From Bifidobacterium sp. ESL0775 (GTDB lineage Bacteria > Actinomycetota > Actinomycetes > Actinomycetales > Bifidobacteriaceae), in NCBI RefSeq assembly GCF_029395475.1, contig NZ_CP113917.1:1922001-1986000 (forward strand): a stretch of 64,000 bases of DNA, read 5' to 3'. The position numbers and the translations under genes were made by a program. Below the pieces are notes generated by a model. That model saw only the letters and a program-made list of their open reading frames with translations. It was not told the DNA's origin and did not search any database. Numbering within the stretch: the first letter of the stretch is position 1; every line of letters begins with the position of its first letter. Below are positions 55,226 to 62,537 of the stretch, piece after piece.

Positions 55226-56413
55226 TCAGCGCAGCCAGTCCTCGAGGACGTCAGCCATAAGCGTGAGCTGGCTTTCCGGGATCTGCTCGTCGGCCTTGTG
55301 GGCCAAAAGCGGCGAACCCGCGCCCAGATTGACGGCAGGAACGCCGATGGACGAGAATCGGGCGACGTCGGTCCAGCCGAGCTTGGCCTGCGGAGCCAGT
55401 CCCGTCTTCTCCTCGACCAACTTGGCCAGGGAACGCGCGAGCGGGGCGTCCATGCCCGGGCGGGCGGACGGCGATTCATCCTTCATCTCGATGTCAAAGC
55501 CCTCGAACATGCCACCAGTGGCCTTGTGCTCACCGTTGCCCATTTCCGCCCCCGCGTCGGCACCCATCATCAACGCCTTGGCGGTGGGCAGATCCTTGTC
55601 GGGCGCGAAACGGTAATTGACATGCACACGACACTCGTCAGGAATGACGTTGGTGCCCTTGCCACCGGAAATCAAAGTGGCGTTGACTCCTTCGCGGTAG
55701 GTCAGGCCGTCCACTTCGACGTCCTTGGGAACGTAAGAGGCAAGCCGGTCCAAGACTTCGGCGGCCTTGTGAATGGCGTTCTCGCCCATCCAGGCGCGTG
55801 CGGAATGGGCGGCGACACCGTGGGTGACGACATCGAAGCGCATGGTGCCGTTGCAACCGCCTTCGATGCCGCAATCCGTGGGCTCGCCGATGATGGCGAA
55901 ATCTCCTTGTATCCAATCAGGATGGGCCTTCGCCACTTTACCGAGGCCGTTTTTTTCGGCTGTCACTTCCTCGTGGTCATAGAAAACGTAAGTGAGGTCG
56001 TATTTCGGGTCCGTCATCGTCGCCGCGAGATAAAGCATCACAGCGTCGCTGGCCTTCATATCCGTCGCCCCACGGCCGAACATCACACGTTCGCCGGGAT
56101 TCGCTTTCGCCACGTCCTCGCGGATGCGCTTGTCGCCCGGTTCAAGCCAGACCGGTGGGAAATTGTCGATGACCGGAACCGTGTCAAGGTGGCCGGCAAG
56201 CACGACCCGCTGCGAGCGCCCGAGCGAGGTCGAGGCGACAACCGTGTCGCCTATGCGATGAATCGTCAGATGCGGCTGCTGGCGCAGGAACGCCTCGACC
56301 TCGTCGGTGAGCGCCGTCTCATCGTCGGAGACGGAATACGACTTCATCAATGTTTCGAACAGACCGCTTAACGCTGCTTCGCGCGTGCCACCTTGCTTTA
56401 TCGTCAAACTCAT
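55226..56413 (-). CDS. dapE: Succinyl-diaminopimelate desuccinylase
   Basis: Frees L,L-diaminopimelate from its succinyl form in the lysine/peptidoglycan branch. The 395-residue M20 metallopeptidase has the metal ligands in LAGHLDTVPV and GRGATDMKAS, the catalytic Glu pair in DHEEVTAEKN, GEPTDCGIEGGCNG (family-specific), and a dimerisation domain with THGVAAHSARAWMGENAIHK. This matches actinobacterial DapE. AGGATGAAAG precedes the ATG. It stands alone, 263 bp from rne, and fits with lysA and hom at the end of the window. Confidence 0.93.
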   Translation of the reverse strand: MSLTIKQGGTREAALSGLFETLMKSYSVSDDETALTDEVEAFLRQQPHLTIHRIGDTVVASTSLGRSQRVVLAGHLDTVPVIDNFPPVWLEPGDKRIREDVAKANPGERVMFGRGATDMKASDAVMLYLAATMTDPKYDLTYVFYDHEEVTAEKNGLGKVAKAHPDWIQGDFAIIGEPTDCGIEGGCNGTMRFDVVTHGVAAHSARAWMGENAIHKAAEVLDRLASYVPKDVEVDGLTYREGVNATLISGGKGTNVIPDECRVHVNYRFAPDKDLPTAKALMMGADAGAEMGNGEHKATGGMFEGFDIEMKDESPSARPGMDAPLARSLAKLVEEKTGLAPQAKLGWTDVARFSSIGVPAVNLGAGSPLLAHKADEQIPESQLTLMADVLEDWLR

Positions 56414-56530
56414 TCTTTCATCCTAGCTTGGACGATACACGTTGTGAGATTGGTCTTCACAAATTAGGGATAATGAGGCACTATATTAGGGTAAGCGTGG
56501 TTTATTCGACCACTCAAAGGGAGAGATTTC

Positions 56531-57472
56531 ATGGGCTTGCTGAGCGCGATGCAGGGATTCGTGGTCATCGCCATCATCATCGGAACCGGATACGTCGCGG
56601 CGCGCTTCAACATCGGCGGGTCCACGGCGCAGATGGTCCTGAACCGTTACGCCTTCTTCGTCACCAACCCGTTTTTGATGTTCGCAATCCTTTCCAAAGA
56701 GCCGATCATGGAGATCTTCCACCCTTCGATTTTCGTCGCGTTCTTCTCGGCGCTGGCCGTGGGCGTGATCTTCCTGATCCTGAACAAGATGTTCTTCCAC
56801 ATGGGCCCGGCCGACGCGACGGTGGGCGCGCTCAACTCGCTTTACCTGAATTCGAACAACATCGGCCTGCCAATCGCCACCTACATTCTGGGCAACCCCG
56901 CGCTGGTCGCGCCGATTCTGGTGATGCAGCAGGCGATTTTCACGCCCATCGCACTGACGGTTTTGGACTACACGACCACCGGCAAGATGTCAGTCAAGAA
57001 GGCGCTGATGCAGCCCTTGCACCAGCCGTTGCTCATCGGCTCGCTCGGCGGGATCCTGGTCTCGGCCATCAGCGCATGGATCGGCTTCTACCCGATTCCG
57101 AAATTCATCTACGACCCGGTCAACATGATCGGGCAGGCGGCGGTGCCGATGATCCTGATGGCGTTCGGCATGTCGCTGCACGGCACACGCCCGATGCAGA
57201 ACAAAAGCTCGCGCTCGGCGGTCATCGCGGTCACCGTTCTGAAGAACGTCGTGATGCCATTCATCGCCTTTTTGATCGCGTTCTTCATCATGGGCTTCCG
57301 CGGCAAGGTGCTTTACGCCTGCGTCGTGCTCGCGGCGCTGCCCGCCGGCCAGAACGTCTACAATTACGCGGCCCGCTACAATGTCGGCATGGCCTTCGCC
57401 CGTGACGGCGTGCTGATCTCGACGGTTTCCAGCCCCATCGTCATCGCCATCATCGCCGCGATTCTGAGTTGA
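56531..57472 (+). CDS. AEC-family (auxin efflux carrier-like) transporter
   Basis: A 313-residue membrane protein with about 10 segments in two inverted halves of the AEC/BASS superfamily. NSNNIGLPIATYILG near 115-129 and GQNVYNYAARYNVG near the end are the broken-helix motifs of the family. Bacterial members often export or import dicarboxylates such as malate, but the substrate here is unknown. AAAGGGAG lies 7 nt before the ATG. The gene is divergent from dapE and is closed by its own terminator, which overlaps the stop codon. Confidence 0.87.
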   Translation: MGLLSAMQGFVVIAIIIGTGYVAARFNIGGSTAQMVLNRYAFFVTNPFLMFAILSKEPIMEIFHPSIFVAFFSALAVGVIFLILNKMFFHMGPADATVGALNSLYLNSNNIGLPIATYILGNPALVAPILVMQQAIFTPIALTVLDYTTTGKMSVKKALMQPLHQPLLIGSLGGILVSAISAWIGFYPIPKFIYDPVNMIGQAAVPMILMAFGMSLHGTRPMQNKSSRSAVIAVTVLKNVVMPFIAFLIAFFIMGFRGKVLYACVVLAALPAGQNVYNYAARYNVGMAFARDGVLISTVSSPIVIAIIAAILS

Positions 57473-57508
57473 AAACCGTGGGAATCGCTTTTGATGATTG
57501 CGGTTTTC
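57471..57508 (+). terminator. Terminator of the AEC transporter gene
   Basis: GAAAACCG (57471-57478) pairs with CGGTTTTC (57501-57508); inner AATC/GATT pairs shorten the loop. CTATATTTTATTC follows. The first arm overlaps the TGA stop. Confidence 0.7.
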
Positions 57509-57599
57509 TATATTTTATTCTTGTTTGACATCAAAAAAAACAGCTAAAACGTGAATACTTCATAGCTGCTTAATGTAATACATATTAAACACAGGACCT

Positions 57600-59087
57600 T
57601 TATTTATCGCGGTAATCGTTGGCCAGGATGTTGAGGCGTTCGACAAAATGGGGCCAATCGGCGTTCATCGCGGTCAAGAGCTTGCGCTTGGGCACCTCTT
57701 CAATCGGAATCCAGGCGATCTCCATGCTTTCGTCGTCATTGGGATGCGGATTGACCTCGCGGCCCGGCTTCTCGAAGGCGAAAACCGTGGTGTAGGCCCA
57801 CGGGCCATGCTCCTCGCGATGCGTGCCGACGACCTCGATATCCTCCGGGGTGATGTTGGCCTCCTCGTAGCTTTCGCGCAACGCGCCCTCGATCGGGCTT
57901 TCGCCGTCCGCGAGCGCACCACCGGGGATGCCCCACGTGCCGCCTTCCGCGCTCCACATCGCGCGATGCTGCATGACGACGTCGGTGACCGCTCCGGTTT
58001 CCTCGCTGCGACGGGCGAGTAACACTCCGGCAGCACCGTTCAGGCCCCAATGGCGACGTCCGCAAGCGCACTGGACCCATCCGTCGCCGGGCTGGTGGAC
58101 GTTGTCTTTCGGCGGCACCACCGACGCGGCCTGCGCCTTGGCGGTAGCGGTCTTGGTTTTGGCAGGTCCGGCCGAAAGCGATCTGGCATCAGCTTCCAGT
58201 TTCACCGCGGCCACCTTACCGAGGCCGACGTTCCACAGATCCGTCCACGCCACGCCCATTTTCCCAACCATGCGGCGCAACAGCGGCAGGCTCAGGCCGA
58301 GCACACCGCTCGGATCGCCGTCGATGCCATCGATGAAGGCGCCGCCAAGGCCTTCCAGCGTGAAGCAGCCCGCCACTTCCAGCGGCTCGCCGGACGCGAT
58401 ATAGGCCTCGATGTCGCGATCGGAATAATCACCGAAACGCACTGTGGCATGGCTGGAGGCCAGCTCCTGGCGGCCGGTGGCGAAATCGATGAGGCAATGG
58501 CCGGTCCACAACTCCCCTGACTTGCCACGCATCGCGCTCAGACGTTCGCGCGCGATTTCCGGCGTGTGCGGCTTACCCAACGCGACGTCATCGAAAAGAA
58601 ACATGGAATCGCAACCGATGATCAGCGGGCCGACTTTGGCGTTCGTGAACCCGGGATGTTCGGCCAAAGCCTCTTTCATCAGTTCGGCCTCGACTGGAAC
58701 GGCGACGTCTGAAAAATCGCGGGTTATCGTCGTCACATCGCCATTCGCGGGCTTCGTATTCGATTGGGACGCGGCCTGGGTCTCAGAATCATCATTCATT
58801 CCGGCCTCAAGCGGATAGGCGGTCACCTGCTCGCCGCTGGCGTCGCGAGCGGCCTCGGCGACCTGCCGATACGCCCGATAGACGCTCTGCGCCTTGGCCT
58901 GAGCGAGAATCATCACGCGCTGCTCGCAGCTCAGATCACCGACCGCGATGCCACGGGCTTTCGCCTCGGCGGCGACGGCGGCTGGCTCATCGACGTGCGA
59001 GACGTGGATAGTCGGGCTGATGCCAGCGGCATTGAGCACATTGCGCCGCGAAGGCGATTGCGAGGCAAGAATCAGCGGAATCGACAT
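57600..59087 (-). CDS. Maf-like nucleotide pyrophosphatase fused to a Nudix hydrolase
   Basis: Two nucleotide-cleaning enzymes in one 495-residue chain. The N-terminal Maf domain (1-300) has LILASQSPSRRNVLNAAGI, IIGCDSMFLFDD, GKPHTPEIARERLSAMRGKSGELWTGH and the DPSGVLGLSLPLLRRM end. It is split by an inserted acidic linker of about 60 residues (about 85-145). An Ala/Lys/Thr linker follows, then a Nudix domain (about 345-495) with box GGALADGESPIEGALRESYEEANI, all catalytic residues kept. Substrates are probably non-canonical nucleotides. The ATG at 59087 follows GGAGTGTT. Fusions of this kind occur in related actinobacteria, but I cannot say how widely. Confidence 0.88.
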   Translation of the reverse strand: MSIPLILASQSPSRRNVLNAAGISPTIHVSHVDEPAAVAAEAKARGIAVGDLSCEQRVMILAQAKAQSVYRAYRQVAEAARDASGEQVTAYPLEAGMNDDSETQAASQSNTKPANGDVTTITRDFSDVAVPVEAELMKEALAEHPGFTNAKVGPLIIGCDSMFLFDDVALGKPHTPEIARERLSAMRGKSGELWTGHCLIDFATGRQELASSHATVRFGDYSDRDIEAYIASGEPLEVAGCFTLEGLGGAFIDGIDGDPSGVLGLSLPLLRRMVGKMGVAWTDLWNVGLGKVAAVKLEADARSLSAGPAKTKTATAKAQAASVVPPKDNVHQPGDGWVQCACGRRHWGLNGAAGVLLARRSEETGAVTDVVMQHRAMWSAEGGTWGIPGGALADGESPIEGALRESYEEANITPEDIEVVGTHREEHGPWAYTTVFAFEKPGREVNPHPNDDESMEIAWIPIEEVPKRKLLTAMNADWPHFVERLNILANDYRDK

Positions 59088-59220
59088 AACACTCCAAACA
59101 TTGGCCGGCACAACCGGCATAGAACGTATCCACGTCTACCCTACCCAAATTTCGCACGAAATGTCAGGGCAAACCATATCAATGCGGGAAATCGAGGGCA
59201 CTACCGCCAAATAAAATAAT

Positions 59221-59499
59221 TCAGAACGTATCATCATGACCTGAAGTACTCATCAGGGTCAGCACAAGCCGCTTTTTCTCACGTCGATAAACCAGAAGCC
59301 AATCACCTTCGATATGCAATTCATGGTAACCGCGATAATTTCCCTTGAGCTGGTGGTCCCGGTATTGGCGCGTCAACTGAGACAAGTCATACACCCTTAA
59401 ATCATCAAGAACCCGATACAGCTTTCGCAAATCATAGTGTTTCTTTTTAAGACGTTTCACATCCTTGATGAATTTACCGGTGTATTCGAACTCATACAT
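59221..59499 (-). CDS. RelE/YafQ-family toxin
   Basis: A ribosome-dependent mRNA interferase, 92 residues. The family pattern is clear: FIKDVKRLKKKHYDLRKLYRVLDDL, then HQLKGNYRGYHELHIEGDWLLVYRR and a terminal LTLMSTSGHDDTF with the catalytic His near the end, as in YafQ. Its start overlaps the antitoxin gene by 8 bp, giving translational coupling. AT-richer codons than the neighbours hint at horizontal movement. Confidence 0.9.
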   Translation of the reverse strand: MYEFEYTGKFIKDVKRLKKKHYDLRKLYRVLDDLRVYDLSQLTRQYRDHQLKGNYRGYHELHIEGDWLLVYRREKKRLVLTLMSTSGHDDTF

Positions 59500-59758
59500 T
59501 GTCGATAATCCGTTTCATGGCTTCGGCATCGCCCGCATAATACACCGGAGAGGCTTCAGCCTCGGCGATGTCCCGTTCCAGCGGAGTGAGGCTCGCGCGG
59601 AAAGGCAAACCACCATCACGCACAGACTGAGCCAGAAACATATTAATCGCGGTGCCCATGTCGAGACCCAGCTTGTCAAACAGCTCCGTTGCCTGATCCT
59701 TAAGGCTCTTTCTTGTCCTGATCTGAATACGCGAGATATCTTGTACAGCTTGTGCCAT
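59492..59758 (-). CDS. RelB/DinJ-family antitoxin
   Basis: An 88-residue antitoxin with an N-terminal ribbon-helix-helix DNA-binding region (IQIRTRKSLKDQATELFDKLGLDMGTAINMFLAQSV) typical of RelB/DinJ, and a C-terminal toxin-binding tail. It should repress its own promoter, more strongly when in complex with the toxin. AAAGGAG lies 6 nt before the ATG. It precedes and overlaps the toxin gene. Confidence 0.9.
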   Translation of the reverse strand: MAQAVQDISRIQIRTRKSLKDQATELFDKLGLDMGTAINMFLAQSVRDGGLPFRASLTPLERDIAEAEASPVYYAGDAEAMKRIIDNV

Positions 59759-59772
59759 GTTGACTCCTTTAT

Positions 59773-59804
59773 AGCAGATTTATACACAATACTGCTTTAT
59801 TATA
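59773..59804 (-). promoter_or_regulatory. Promoter and operator of the toxin-antitoxin pair
   Basis: A TATAAT (59804-59799 on the minus strand) is followed by the dyad AGCAG...CTGCT (59773-59796), which continues inward as ATT/AAT. The dyad lies where the transcript would begin, a normal place for an antitoxin operator. Confidence 0.5.
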
Positions 59805-59876
59805 GTCATATTTGAGCCATTTTGGCTCTCTAAAGTCAAAACATTCGCGCCTTGAATACTTTCAAACCCTCAAACT

Positions 59877-60962
59877 TCATCCTTCAAGCTCGACCTGGAC
59901 GCCTTGGGAGCTGACGGGGAGATGGAGGACGCGCCAGTGGCCGCCCTCGAGTTGGGTGGCGGCGGTTTCATCGATTCGGGCGGAGGCATCGCCGTAATGC
60001 AATACCAAGACGCAGGGGCCGGCTCCGGAAACTGCGGCGGCGAAACCCTTGGCACGCAACGTCTCGATGAGCTTCCAGGATGGGGCCATCAGCCCTTTGC
60101 GGTAGAGCTGGTGCAACCTGTCCTGCGTGGCGGCGAACAGCAAGGCGTTGGAACGGGAGGCTGAATCGCCATCGCCTGCGCCAGATCCATCTCCAGCTTT
60201 TTCCCGTTCGCCGCTCGACTTGGCCGCCAGAATCTGCGGGTTCATCGCAGCAGGGAGCAACGCCACACGCGAGACATTGAACACCGCATCCTTATAGGGC
60301 AACTTGCGTGGCAGGGCTTCGCGCGCCTTTTGTGTTGACAGTTCGAAATCGGGCACGAAAACGGCAGCGGTCATGGCCTCGGCCACCGGGTAATTGACCG
60401 TATGGAAACCAGCACGCAACGGCTCGCCGCCGGGGATTCCCACGGATCCCACGCCTTCGGCTGTCTCGAAATTCCATGAGACCGTGAGTCCTCCATAAAC
60501 CGCGGGAGCCACATTGTCGGGATGCCCCTCGATGGAGGCGGCCATTTGGAAAATCGTCTCGCGATTGAGATCAGCGTCGCCTTGGGCGAAGGCGGCAGCC
60601 GCCGCGATGCCGGCGACGATGGCCTCGGCTGATGAACCCATGCCGCGGGCCTGGGGAATGTTGTTTTGCGCTTCCAAAGTGAAGCCGAAGCGGCGCAGGC
60701 CAAACGCCTCGCAAGCGCGACGGAATGTGGAGACCACCAAATGCGTCTCGTCGCGGGGCAACGTGTCCTCGCCCTCGCCGTGAATGATTACTTTGACGCT
60801 GGTATCTGAGTCATCATCAGTAACGTCTGTATTGAGCTTGAAGGTGAGCTCGTCGTGATAATCCAACGCCAAGCCGACGGTGTCGAAACCGGAACCGAGG
60901 TTCGCGCTCGTGGCCGGAACCCGCACCTTGACCTGCTTTGCCTTCGGCAACATTGACGCCAT
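59877..60962 (-). CDS. thrB: Homoserine kinase
   Basis: Phosphorylates homoserine for threonine synthesis. The 361-residue GHMP kinase has VPATSANLGSGFDTVGLAL near the start, the phosphate loop PQARGMGSSAEAI near 105, and a C-terminal SGAGPCVLVL. It is about 50 residues longer than usual, partly through a Gly/Ser/Asp-rich insert (coded near 60165-60240) before RSNALLFAATQDRLHQLYR. I use the ATG at 60962 because GAGGAG lies 6 nt upstream; two earlier in-frame ATGs (60968, 60980) lack an SD. It follows hom by 97 bp; thrC, often between them in actinobacteria, is absent here. Confidence 0.93.
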   Translation of the reverse strand: MASMLPKAKQVKVRVPATSANLGSGFDTVGLALDYHDELTFKLNTDVTDDDSDTSVKVIIHGEGEDTLPRDETHLVVSTFRRACEAFGLRRFGFTLEAQNNIPQARGMGSSAEAIVAGIAAAAAFAQGDADLNRETIFQMAASIEGHPDNVAPAVYGGLTVSWNFETAEGVGSVGIPGGEPLRAGFHTVNYPVAEAMTAAVFVPDFELSTQKAREALPRKLPYKDAVFNVSRVALLPAAMNPQILAAKSSGEREKAGDGSGAGDGDSASRSNALLFAATQDRLHQLYRKGLMAPSWKLIETLRAKGFAAAVSGAGPCVLVLHYGDASARIDETAATQLEGGHWRVLHLPVSSQGVQVELEG

Positions 60963-61059
60963 AGCCATCTCCTCGTCCATTCACACAACCGTTGAGGGCT
61001 GTGCTATACCGATACGTCTTGGTAGCAACAGCATAACGCAGACTTGAGGAAACCGGACC

Positions 61060-62442
61060 TTACATCTCGCGTAGGATCGAGGGATCGCCGATGACGAAAT
61101 CGAACTTGCAGACGTCATCGACCGTCTCACGCAGCGTGTTCTCGTTGCACTGGTGCGTCACCACACGCAGGGTCTGCAACTCACCCGAATAACCCGGATC
61201 GTGCGGCGTAGGCCTCAAATCCTGGTTGATGCCGTTGATGGAAATGCCATGGTCGGCGAAGACCTTGGAGATCGCGGCGAGGATGCCGGGTCGGTCGCAG
61301 ACGCGGAAACGCACAGCGAATTCGGCGCTTGACGCGCTCAATGGGGCCTTGGGCAGGTTCCGGTACATCGAGATCTGCGGGCCCGTGCCGCCCTGGACGA
61401 TATGGCGCGCGACGGTGACGATGTCGCCCAAAACCGCGGAGGCCGTGGGAGCGCCGCCGGCGCCGCGGCCGTAGAACATGAGGTCGTCGGCTTCATTGGC
61501 GTGGACGAACGCGGCGTTGAAGCTGCCGTGGACGCTGGCCAGCGGATGGTCGTCGGGTATCAGCGCCGGATAGACGCGCGCGGAGACGCCGTCCTCGTCG
61601 TTGCTCACCACGGCGAGCAGCTTGATGACCTTGTGCTCAGCCTTGGCCAGGGCGATGTCGTCGGCGGTGATACTTGTAATACCTTCCATGGTGACATCAT
61701 CAATGCTCACCGGGGTATGGAACGCGAGGGAGGCGACGATGGCCGCCTTGTTGGCCGCGTCCTCACCTTCGATGTCGCCGGTCGGGTCCGCCTCGGCGTA
61801 GCCCTTGGCCTGCGCATCCTTCAACGCAATGTTGAAATCGAGGCCTTTGGTGGTCATCTCATCAAGAATGTAGTTGGTAGTGCCGTTGAGCACACCCAAG
61901 ACGCTGGTGACCTTGTCGCCCACCAGAGACTCGCGCAAGGGACGAATCAGCGGAATCGCGCCGCCCACGGCCGCCTCGAAGTAGATGTCGACGCCGTCTT
62001 CCTCGGCGGTGCGATAGATCTCCGGACCATATTTCGCCAGCAGCGCCTTGTTGGCAGTGACCACGGAAGCGCCGCTGTCGAGCGCCTTCAAGACAAGGCT
62101 GCGAGCGGGCTCGAGGCCGCCGATGAGCTCGACCAAGATGTCGCTGTGGGTGGCGACGTATTTGCTGTCGGTGGTCAGAAGCGATTTGTCGATCCACGGG
62201 GCGTTGACCTCTTCAGGGTGGAGGCAGGCGATGCCAGAAATCTCCAGCGGCTGGCCGATACGCTGCTGCAAATCGTCTTTTTGCTCGGTCAGTATCCTGG
62301 CGACCTGGGAGCCAACGGTGCCCACACCCAACAGACCCACGCGGATCGGAGTCGTGCTGTTGTGGATGCCTTTGCGCGGCGTCTCCACATCATCGCTTCG
62401 ACCATCCGCCTGCTGCCGCGACAAACCTTCCAGCTGACCCAT
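61060..62442 (-). CDS. hom: Homoserine dehydrogenase
   Basis: Reduces aspartate semialdehyde to homoserine, the branch to threonine and methionine. The 460-residue protein has an NAD(P)-binding VGLLGVGTVGSQVARIL near 32, the catalytic region TSVLGVLNGTTNYIL, and LKDAQAKGYAEADPTGDIEGEDAANKA, followed by a C-terminal ACT domain (about 375-455, DRPGILAAISKVFADHGISI) for feedback control. The ATG at 62442 lies just after GGGGAG; an ATG 18 bp earlier overlaps that SD. It lies between lysA and thrB on one strand, probably a single operon. Confidence 0.95.
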   Translation of the reverse strand: MGQLEGLSRQQADGRSDDVETPRKGIHNSTTPIRVGLLGVGTVGSQVARILTEQKDDLQQRIGQPLEISGIACLHPEEVNAPWIDKSLLTTDSKYVATHSDILVELIGGLEPARSLVLKALDSGASVVTANKALLAKYGPEIYRTAEEDGVDIYFEAAVGGAIPLIRPLRESLVGDKVTSVLGVLNGTTNYILDEMTTKGLDFNIALKDAQAKGYAEADPTGDIEGEDAANKAAIVASLAFHTPVSIDDVTMEGITSITADDIALAKAEHKVIKLLAVVSNDEDGVSARVYPALIPDDHPLASVHGSFNAAFVHANEADDLMFYGRGAGGAPTASAVLGDIVTVARHIVQGGTGPQISMYRNLPKAPLSASSAEFAVRFRVCDRPGILAAISKVFADHGISINGINQDLRPTPHDPGYSGELQTLRVVTHQCNENTLRETVDDVCKFDFVIGDPSILREM

Positions 62443-62537
62443 GTCACTCCCCGCTCTCATCGCTTTTACTGCACCGCTTTATATAGACGTACCAATCCTA
62501 GAAAATGAATCCGACAGATAACGAAAGCCGGATATCG

